Assembly: GCA_963743275.1 (NCBI GenBank)
Contig: CAVUPB010000007.1
Span: 186,001-250,000, forward strand
Source of the DNA: JALYLC01 sp963743275
GTDB lineage: Bacteria; Actinomycetota; Thermoleophilia; Gaiellales; JALYLC01
Length of the DNA: 64,000 bases
Direction: 5' to 3'
Shown: positions 42,167 through 55,801 of the stretch, one piece after another
Position numbering within the stretch: the stretch's first letter is position 1
Layout: every line of letters begins with the position of its first letter
Made by a program: the position numbers and the translations under genes
The notes under the pieces: generated by a model
What the model was told of the DNA's origin: nothing
Seen by the model: only the letters and a program-made list of their open reading frames with translations
Databases searched by the model: none

Positions 42167-44622
42167 GTGCGCTCCTCCAGGTAGTCGACGACCGCGGGCT
42201 TCAGATGCAGCGAGTTGAGGAGCTCGGTCACCTCGTCGCCGTTCAGCTCACGCCGCTCCACGAGGATGTCGGCGACCTGCCTGATCGCGTCGCGGTTCTG
42301 TTCCGTGAACTTGTAGGCCACGAGATACGCCTGGCCGACGAGGCGCGCCGCGAGGGCGCGCTTGTCGGGCCGCCCGAGGGCCTGCGCGTAGTGATCGCTG
42401 AGGGAGGCCACGGCCAGGAGCTTGCCTCCGGTGTCCTCGAGGTAGTCGTTGAGCTTCTTGCGCGCCGCGGTCTCTTCGGTCTGCGTCATGGTCTCCGGCA
42501 TCGGCAGCCGTTCCGGTGCCATGCCGTAGTGGCCGACCATGCGCGCGGCGAGGCTCGCGATGCCCTGCATGTCGCCGCCCACGCCCTCGGTGTTCTCGCC
42601 GTAGAAGACGTGCTCGGCCGTGACCGACCCCATGCCGATCAGCAGGTACTTGAAGAGCTCGGAGCGGAAGTACACGGAGCGGTCGTCCTTCTCACGCCAC
42701 GCGTAGTGGCCGCCCGAGCCGTCGGAACGCATCCGGACGGACAGACGCGCCGACTCGTGCGTCTCGGCCTGGTAGGCATGCGCGATCGTCGCGTGCCCGG
42801 CCTCGTGGATCGCCGTGGCGCGCAGCTCGTCGGCCGTGTACTCGAAGTCCACCACCGAGCCCATCTCGACCGTCGCCATGGCCGTCAGGATGTCGTCGCG
42901 GTCGAACGCGGCCCGCCCGTCGTGATGAGCGGCCATGAGGGCGATCGAGCAGACCTGCTCGATCTGCGCGGGCGAGTAGCCGCCGGTCATGCGCGCAAGC
43001 TCGTCCCGGCGCTTGGGAGCGTCGATGTCGGGCGTGTGCGCGACCTTTGCGAGGTAGAAGTCGAGCACGTCCATGCGGTCGACCTTGTTCGGAATGCGGA
43101 ACTGCACCTGGCGTCCCATGCGTCCCGCGCGCGTGAGCGCGGGGTCGAGCACGCTCAGCGGCACGTTCGTGGCGCCGATGAAGAACACCTGGTCGTTGCG
43201 CGGCTTGGGCCGCGGAAGGCGCAGCCGCAGCTTCCAGATGCGCTGCGGCACGACGTAGGAGCCATCGGCCAGCGTGTTGACGAGCCGCGTCGAGAGGCGC
43301 CGGAGGAGCGGCGGGTTGTCGACGCCGTCCATGACGACGAGCAACTGGTTGAGAGCGCCGCTGCCCTGGCCGCCACCGAACATGCCGGGAATCACCGCGC
43401 GCACGATCGAGCTGAAGGGCCCGCGATGGACGGGGGGCCGCTCGGAGACCGCGAGCTCGGCCTGACGCTCGCGCCAGCCCCGGGTCTCGCAGCGAAGGTC
43501 GCCCGACGCCGAGAGCGATCCGTTCGCTCCGAACATCGGGAGGGCCGATTCGACCGCTCGCTCGCTGGGTGCGCCGCCGAGGGCGGCACGGCGCATGCCG
43601 ACGGCGTCGATCTCGTCGATGAAGACGATGCAGTGGCCGCCCCACTTGCGCGCGAGCTTCTTGGCCTTGTGGCCCATCCACTGCACCGCGACGACGTCCA
43701 TGCCGATGAACGTCTGCGCGAAGCCCGAGCCGGGGACGGCCATGAACGGCGCGTTGAAGCCGGTGGCGATCGCCTTCGCGAGCATCGTCTTGCCGGTGCC
43801 GGGCGGGCCGATGAAGAGCAGCCCGCGCTCGGGCTTGCCGCCCGACTGCTTGAACTGGTCGCTCGCCTGCCACAGCTCGATGATCTTGCGGACCTCTTCC
43901 TTGACGTCGGCCTGGCCGCGCACGTGGTCGATCTCGACCCCCCAGCTGGCGTCGCCGGGCTCGTACGACTTCATCTGCCGGACGGCCATGAGCACCATCG
44001 GCACGATGAAGATCGCGCCGATGAAGAGGTTGATCATGAGGATGAAGATGAGCTGCGCGCGGTCGGCGGCCGTCTGGCCGTTCCAGAAGCTCGAGAACGT
44101 CGAGACGCGGTCGAGGCCCCAGACGATGCTGTCGACGAAGTTCGCGTGCTCGCCGCGCAGGACGTCCATGACGTACGGCAGGACGCCGAAGATCGCGAGG
44201 TAGCCGATCGAGACGCGCCAGATGAAGCGCCAGAACGCGATGCGCCGGCGCAGCGAGGTGTCCTCGTTGAGGTACGACTTGTCGGCGCCGAACAGGCTCG
44301 GCCAGGGGATGAAGCGGTGCGCGAGCAGATCGAACGTGCCGCGCGCGGCGGCGAGCGTGCCCCAGGTCGCGAGCGCGGTGTGCAGCTGGGAGAGCCCCGC
44401 GTCCTCGCGGTAGAGCTGCCACACGGCCGGGATCGCGGCGATCGCGACGAGGTTGGCGATGAGGTTGAACGTGCGCCACTGGCGCGCGAGGCCGATGCCG
44501 GCGCCGCGCGCGATGAAGCCGCCCGAGTGGCGCGTGCTCACGGTCGGCGCGGGCACCACGGCGCCGCTGGCGCTCTGCTGCTGGTCGGGTGCGCGTTCCG
44601 CCGGTGTCGTCTCGTGCTCCAT
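42151..44622 (-). CDS. Divergent FtsH-like AAA zinc protease with AAA-domain insertions
   Basis: About 823 residues from ATG 44622 (GGAG 6 nt upstream; 44634 and 44691 are alternatives). The N-terminal ~220 residues hold about four to six membrane helices, more than the usual two of FtsH. The AAA domain has Walker A GPPGTGKT, Walker B CIVFIDEIDAVG and an SRH with GATN...LDPALTRAGRMGRQ. The zinc site is AIHEAGHATIAH with the downstream protease domain intact. Compared with FtsH, there is an insertion of roughly 60 residues after Walker B and another of about 35 before GATN. It likely degrades membrane or cytosolic substrates at the membrane; specificity may differ from canonical FtsH. Confidence 0.82.
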   Translation of the reverse strand: MEHETTPAERAPDQQQSASGAVVPAPTVSTRHSGGFIARGAGIGLARQWRTFNLIANLVAIAAIPAVWQLYREDAGLSQLHTALATWGTLAAARGTFDLLAHRFIPWPSLFGADKSYLNEDTSLRRRIAFWRFIWRVSIGYLAIFGVLPYVMDVLRGEHANFVDSIVWGLDRVSTFSSFWNGQTAADRAQLIFILMINLFIGAIFIVPMVLMAVRQMKSYEPGDASWGVEIDHVRGQADVKEEVRKIIELWQASDQFKQSGGKPERGLLFIGPPGTGKTMLAKAIATGFNAPFMAVPGSGFAQTFIGMDVVAVQWMGHKAKKLARKWGGHCIVFIDEIDAVGMRRAALGGAPSERAVESALPMFGANGSLSASGDLRCETRGWRERQAELAVSERPPVHRGPFSSIVRAVIPGMFGGGQGSGALNQLLVVMDGVDNPPLLRRLSTRLVNTLADGSYVVPQRIWKLRLRLPRPKPRNDQVFFIGATNVPLSVLDPALTRAGRMGRQVQFRIPNKVDRMDVLDFYLAKVAHTPDIDAPKRRDELARMTGGYSPAQIEQVCSIALMAAHHDGRAAFDRDDILTAMATVEMGSVVDFEYTADELRATAIHEAGHATIAHAYQAETHESARLSVRMRSDGSGGHYAWREKDDRSVYFRSELFKYLLIGMGSVTAEHVFYGENTEGVGGDMQGIASLAARMVGHYGMAPERLPMPETMTQTEETAARKKLNDYLEDTGGKLLAVASLSDHYAQALGRPDKRALAARLVGQAYLVAYKFTEQNRDAIRQVADILVERRELNGDEVTELLNSLHLKPAVVDYLEERTWPRL

Positions 44623-44823
44623 CGGCTGCTCCATGGGGAAGGGCGTCGCGCGAACGCGATCGCAGTAAGCATCGGGGACGTCGGGTCGCACTTTAGCGCC
44701 GTATGGGGGATAGCTTGCCGTCCCGGACGTTGACGCTGGGTTAAGAGCAGTACGTGCCCGGAGCGCCTGCGGTTCGGCGCGTTGTGCACCTCCGGCGGCC
44801 GGTTCTCCCCGTATCCAGGCGGG

Positions 44824-44832
44824 TTATCCACA
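44824..44832 (+). promoter_or_regulatory. Perfect DnaA box
   Basis: TTATCCACA, identical to the high-affinity consensus. It sits 7 bp before the -35 box of the upstream rpoB promoter. Confidence 0.5.
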
Positions 44833-44839
44833 ATCAGCC

Positions 44840-44868
44840 TTGCGCGCGGAGGTACAAGCTGGTACCGT
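44840..44868 (+). promoter_or_regulatory. rpoB promoter P1
   Basis: TTGCGC, 17-nt spacer, TACCGT. The expected start is near 44875, leaving an mRNA leader of about 160 nt. Confidence 0.55.
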
Positions 44869-44916
44869 CGCGGCCCTCTGGACAGCCCCGCTGCGCCCGG
44901 CCCGCGAACCCTTGGG

Positions 44917-44946
44917 TTGCGCTCCGTCCTCGCGCGTTGCTATGCT
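44917..44946 (+). promoter_or_regulatory. rpoB promoter P2
   Basis: TTGCGC, 18-nt spacer, TATGCT. Uses the same -35 hexamer as P1. The expected start is near 44953, about 83 nt before rpoB. Confidence 0.6.
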
Positions 44947-45035
44947 GCACGTTCGCGCCGCGCACCTGCATGCCTGCAGGCGCGCGTGCGTGCGTCGCCG
45001 TCCGCTTTCGATCCCTGCGAGGAGGGATTGCCGTC

Positions 45036-48647
<3,612 letters not shown>

Positions 48648-48729
48648 CGCGCGCGAAGGGGCGCTGCCTGCGGGCGGCGCCCCCGAGCCGTCCCCATCTT
48701 TCTTCCACCACGACCCCGAAGGGGTGCAC

Positions 48730-53262
<4,533 letters not shown>

Positions 53263-53272
53263 GGACCCAGAC

Positions 53273-53296
53273 GCCCGGGCCGCTCGCGGCCCGGGC
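53273..53296 (+). terminator. Hairpin after rpoC
   Basis: Perfect inverted repeat with arms GCCCGGGCCGC and GCGGCCCGGGC around TC, 10 nt after the rpoC stop. No T tract directly follows, so it may aid RNA stability or termination together with the next hairpin. Confidence 0.55.
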
Positions 53297-53307
53297 AGCA
53301 CGCGAGA

Positions 53308-53341
53308 GGGGCCGTCCGCAAGGGCGGCCCTTCTGCGTTTT
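53308..53341 (+). terminator. Intrinsic terminator of rpoBC
   Basis: Stem GGGCCGTCC with GGGCGGCCC (one G-T pair), GCAA-type loop, followed by TTCTGCGTTTT. The best Rho-independent terminator of the operon. Confidence 0.8.
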
Positions 53342-53381
53342 CGAGGCGACGCGCGCCTCGCGCGTGGGCCGCGCCGCGCAC

Positions 53382-53419
53382 GGAGAGGCGCGACGCGAGC
53401 GGAGAGGCGCGACGCGAGC
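53382..53419. repeat. 19-bp tandem repeat, two copies
   Basis: GGAGAGGCGCGACGCGAGC occurs twice head to tail without mismatch, followed by a decayed third start (GGGACGCGG). Confidence 0.8.
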
Positions 53420-53468
53420 GGGACGCGGCCGCGCTGCGGACGCTGCGCTTGGCCCCAGGGCCGGGCAG

Positions 53469-53506
53469 ACGTTTCGCGTGATTCCTTCGCGAAGTTCCCG
53501 AAACGT
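53469..53506. repeat. Nested inverted repeat
   Basis: ACGTTTCG and CGAAACGT enclose a further palindrome TTCGCGAA (53486-53493). It could fold as a structured RNA or bind a regulator. Confidence 0.45.
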
Positions 53507-53681
53507 GTGGGACCTCCGCGCCTGGGCCTTGCGTGAAAAAGCACTTGGCGTCTGGGTCCGGAGCCGCGATCCAGGCCGTCGACGCGTGCTCCGGATTTCC
53601 GCGATTTGCTGGGCATATCTCATCGGTGCTGGGCGTCCATAGCGCTTCCGGGATGACATGTACGAGGCAGGTTCGGACTGC

Positions 53682-53710
53682 TTGCAGAGTGGGTCCGTAT
53701 GCGGTACAAA
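53682..53710 (+). promoter_or_regulatory. Promoter of the AHGW micropeptide unit
   Basis: TTGCAG, 17-nt spacer, TACAAA. The -35 resembles the TTGC-type boxes of rpoB and rpsL in this window. The predicted start is near 53717, giving a leader of about 70 nt. Confidence 0.5.
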
Positions 53711-53724
53711 CGGCATGTCGATGG

Positions 53725-53767
53725 TCCGAGGATCGTCTCCCGGGCGACCTCGGATGGAGTCCCGGGA
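53725..53767 (+). promoter_or_regulatory. Leader with two mutually exclusive hairpins
   Basis: Hairpin A pairs TCCGAGG plus TCG (53725-53735, one bulged A) with CGA plus CCTCGGA (53745-53754). Hairpin B pairs TCCCGGG plus AC (53738-53748) with GTCCCGGGA (53759-53767). They share bases, so only one can form; the Shine-Dalgarno site begins 4 nt after hairpin B. Confidence 0.45.
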
Positions 53768-53785
53768 ACCGGAAGGAGCGTCTCT

Positions 53786-53854
53786 ATGGACGCACACGGA
53801 TGGGCCCATGGTTGGGCCCACGGCTGGGCCCATGGTTGGGCCCACGGCTGGTAA
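53786..53854 (+). CDS. Micropeptide: Met-Asp followed by five Ala-His-Gly-Trp repeats
   Basis: A 22-codon ORF too short for ordinary gene finders. ATG 53786 is preceded by GGAAGGAG with 7 nt spacing, one of the best ribosome-binding sites in the window. The product is M-D-(AHGW)x5: five histidines, five tryptophans, no charged residue except Asp2 and His. Codons alternate CAT/CAC and GGT/GGC between units, so the DNA repeats every 24 bp while the peptide repeats every four residues. The stop is inside a 7-bp hairpin (CGGCTGG-TAACAG-CCAGCCG), and a strong terminator follows 23 nt later. I recognise no family. Possible roles include a metal- or heme-binding peptide, a membrane-active or modified (RiPP-like) peptide, or a stalling peptide sensing Trp/His supply. 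Confidence 0.6.
   Translation: MDAHGWAHGWAHGWAHGWAHGW
53801..53844. repeat. Four TGGGCCCA palindromes at 12-bp spacing
   Basis: Perfect 8-bp palindromes begin at 53801, 53813, 53825 and 53837, within the micropeptide ORF. They follow from the Trp-Ala-His codons but could also act as a DNA- or RNA-level element. Confidence 0.7.
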
Positions 53855-53877
53855 CAGCCAGCCGCTGGATGTACGAA

Positions 53878-53915
53878 GGCGACGGCCGGTGCTCGCACCG
53901 GCCGTCGCCGTTTCG
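53878..53915 (+). terminator. Terminator of the micropeptide unit
   Basis: Perfect 14-bp stem (GGCGACGGCCGGTG with its complement), CTCG loop, followed by GTTTCG. Separates the unit from the HD-GYP gene. Confidence 0.75.
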
Positions 53916-53954
53916 CAGGGGTTGGGCCGGGAGCGTCGTAGACGGGTTGCGGCG

Positions 53955-54716
53955 ATGCGCGCGGCACGATCGCGTCCGCGCCGCCCCGCAGTGAGCATCC
54001 GCGTGAATCGATTCCTCCGCTCCCCATGGCGCAGCCGCACGGCCCGCGCCGTCGACAGCGCGTCCCTCGCGACGAGCGTGGCCCTCGTGCGCGCGCTCGC
54101 GGCCTTCGACGCGGAGACCGCGGAGCACTCGGCGACGGTCGCCCTGTACTCGCGCGACGTCGCGCTGCGGCTCGGCACGGACGCCGACTCCGCCGCGGCC
54201 ATCCAGCTCGGCGCGCTCGTGCACGACGTGGGCAAGCTCTCGCTCCCGGTGGAGCTCCTGCTCAAGGCCGAGCCCCTCGACGAGGACGAGTGGGCGCTCG
54301 TGCGCGAGCACCCCGAGGCCGGCGCGCGCATCGTCGCGGGCCTGCCGTCGAGCCACACGCTGCTCGCGATCGTGCGCCACCACCACGAGCGGGTCGACGG
54401 CCGCGGCTATCCCCACGGCCTGTGCGGGGACGAGATCCCCGCCGCGGCGCGCATCGTCGGCGCCTGCGACGCCTACGCGGCGATGACCCAGCACCGCCCC
54501 TATCGCGCCTCGCTGACCCCCGGGGACGCGATCGCGGAGCTGCAGCGCAACGCCGACGCGCAGTTCGACGCCGAGGTCGTCGCGGCGTTCGTGTGGATCC
54601 TCGACTCGCGCGACGAGGACTACCGCCTGGCGCGAGGCCCGGACTTCCGCGCCGAGCAGCAGCACGCGGAGCTCGCCGAGCGCAGCGAGGCGGCGCGGCA
54701 CGCCGCGGCGTCGTAG
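53955..54716 (+). CDS. HD-GYP-domain phosphodiesterase
   Basis: 253 residues from ATG 53955 (GTG 53991 possible). A basic N-terminal stretch is followed directly by an HD-GYP domain: FDAETAEHSATVALYS, LVHDVGKLSLP (the HD pair), VREHPEAGARI, IVRHHHERVDGRGYPHGL (the GYP signature) and GACDAYAAMTQHRPYR. Such domains hydrolyse cyclic di-GMP or related cyclic dinucleotides, or act as (p)ppGpp-type hydrolases. There is no sensory domain. The position between rpoC and rpsL is unusual. Confidence 0.88.
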   Translation: MRAARSRPRRPAVSIRVNRFLRSPWRSRTARAVDSASLATSVALVRALAAFDAETAEHSATVALYSRDVALRLGTDADSAAAIQLGALVHDVGKLSLPVELLLKAEPLDEDEWALVREHPEAGARIVAGLPSSHTLLAIVRHHHERVDGRGYPHGLCGDEIPAAARIVGACDAYAAMTQHRPYRASLTPGDAIAELQRNADAQFDAEVVAAFVWILDSRDEDYRLARGPDFRAEQQHAELAERSEAARHAAAS

Positions 54717-54828
54717 CCGCGGCACAGGGTGGCTCGCCGGGCCGGCCGCACCGCTCCGCGGCGCTGCCGGCCGCATTCGCGCTACAATCCCTTCGTTCGG
54801 TGGCGTTCCGCGCTCCGCATGACCCCGT

Positions 54829-54857
54829 TTGCGGGCATCGCGGACGTTCGCTAAGCT
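54829..54857 (+). promoter_or_regulatory. Promoter of the rpsL-rpsG-fusA-tuf operon
   Basis: TTGCGG, 17-nt spacer, TAAGCT; start expected near 54864. A second -10-like TACAAT lies at 54783-54788 without a clear -35. Confidence 0.65.
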
Positions 54858-54864
54858 GCTGATC

Positions 54865-54882
54865 CGGCCCGTTCGCGGGCCG
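54865..54882 (+). promoter_or_regulatory. TTCG-loop hairpin in rpsL leader
   Basis: CGGCCCG-TTCG-CGGGCCG, a very stable tetraloop hairpin at the predicted 5' end of the mRNA. It may protect the transcript or mediate S12/S7 feedback. Confidence 0.5.
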
Positions 54883-54938
54883 TTCGTGTGCGCGCGCCCG
54901 TTGCGCGCGCCTCCCCGTCCAAGCCGTCACGAGGCCGC

Positions 54939-55307
54939 ATGCCGACCGTCAATCAGCTCGTGCGTCATCCGCGCTCGCCTGAGCACGCGAAGACCAAGAC
55001 CCCCGCGCTCAAGGGCTCGCCCCAGAAGCGCGGCGTCTGCACGCGCGTGTACACGGTCACGCCCAAGAAGCCGAACTCGGCTCTGCGCAAGGTCGCGCGC
55101 GTGCGCCTCACCAACGGCATGGAGATCACCTGTTACATCCCTGGCATCAGCCACAACCTGCAGGAGCACTCGGTCGTGCTCGTGCGCGGTGGCCGCGTCA
55201 AGGATCTGCCGGGCGTCCGCTACAAGATCGTGCGCCATGCGCTCGACACGGCGGGCGTCACCGACCGCAAGCAGGCGCGCTCCAAGTACGGCGCCAAGAA
55301 GAGCTAG
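54939..55307 (+). CDS. rpsL: Ribosomal protein S12
   Basis: 122 residues beginning PTVNQLVRHPR. The decoding-site loop TPKKPNSALRK and the LPGVRYKIVRHALD segment have the streptomycin-sensitive type lysines. ATG 54939 (GAGG upstream) is favoured over an earlier in-frame start at 54888. First gene of the str operon; rpsG starts 2 nt after the stop. Confidence 0.97.
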   Translation: MPTVNQLVRHPRSPEHAKTKTPALKGSPQKRGVCTRVYTVTPKKPNSALRKVARVRLTNGMEITCYIPGISHNLQEHSVVLVRGGRVKDLPGVRYKIVRHALDTAGVTDRKQARSKYGAKKS

Positions 55308-55309
55308 CG

Positions 55310-55780
55310 ATGCCCCGCCGAGCAGAAATCACGCCGCGCGTATTGCCCGCGGACTCCGTTCATTCCTCGACGCTCGTGAGCCAGGTGATCAACCGGGTCA
55401 TGGTCGGCGGCAAGAAGTCGACCGCCGAGCTGATCGTCTACGCCGCGCTCGAGAAGGTCGAGGAGCGCTCCGGCCGGCCCGCGCTCGAGGTGCTCGAGCA
55501 GGCCATCAAGTCGGTCACGCCCTCGCTCGAGGTGCGCTCGCGCCGCGTCGGCGGCGCCAACTACCAGGTGCCGATCGAGGTTCCCGCGCGCCGCGCGCGC
55601 ACGCTCGCCGTGCGCTGGATCGTCACGTTCGCGCGCCAGCGCCGCGAGCGCGAGATGGTCGAGCGCCTGGCCGCCGAGATCCTCGACGCGATCAATCAGC
55701 AGGGCGGCGCCTTCAAGCGCAAGGACGACATGTACCGCATGGCCCAGGCCAACAAGGCGTTCGCGCACTACCGCTGGTAA
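55310..55780 (+). CDS. rpsG: Ribosomal protein S7
   Basis: 156 residues: PRRAEITPRVLPADS, then VINRVMVGGKKSTAELIVY and GGANYQVPIEVPARRARTLAVRWIV, all standard. It nucleates assembly of the 30S head. Two nt after rpsL. Confidence 0.97.
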   Translation: MPRRAEITPRVLPADSVHSSTLVSQVINRVMVGGKKSTAELIVYAALEKVEERSGRPALEVLEQAIKSVTPSLEVRSRRVGGANYQVPIEVPARRARTLAVRWIVTFARQRREREMVERLAAEILDAINQQGGAFKRKDDMYRMAQANKAFAHYRW

Positions 55781-55801
55781 TCCAGCAGAGCCTTCTCACC
55801 T

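Larger units (their letters stand above)
44692..45035 (+). other. rpoB upstream regulatory region
   Basis: 344 bp without a gene. It holds two rpoB promoters, a perfect DnaA box (44824-44832), a weaker DnaA-like box TTGTGCACC (44782-44790), and the divergent start region of the FtsH-like gene. Confidence 0.6.
53342..53681. other. rpoC-micropeptide intergenic region, no recognised gene
   Basis: About 340 bp with lower GC than its neighbours in its second half. I find no supported gene. It contains a perfect 19-bp tandem repeat (53382-53419) and a nested inverted repeat (53469-53506). Confidence 0.5.

Noticed and set aside
44754..45035. N-terminal extension of RpoB by 94 residues
   Set aside because: The extra residues are Arg/Cys-rich and unlike RpoB, and they cover both promoters; GTG 45036 has a Shine-Dalgarno site and the family N-terminus follows.
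53786..53909. Classical trp attenuator
   Set aside because: Trp codons before a terminator fit the idea, but no trp biosynthesis gene follows (HD-GYP, then rpsL), His is equally frequent, and I see no antiterminator pairing with the terminator arm.
53620..54027. Antisense reading frame with (PWAQ)-type repeats opposite the AHGW ORF
   Set aside because: It is a mirror of the same DNA repeat; no ribosome-binding site or terminator fits it, whereas the plus strand has both.
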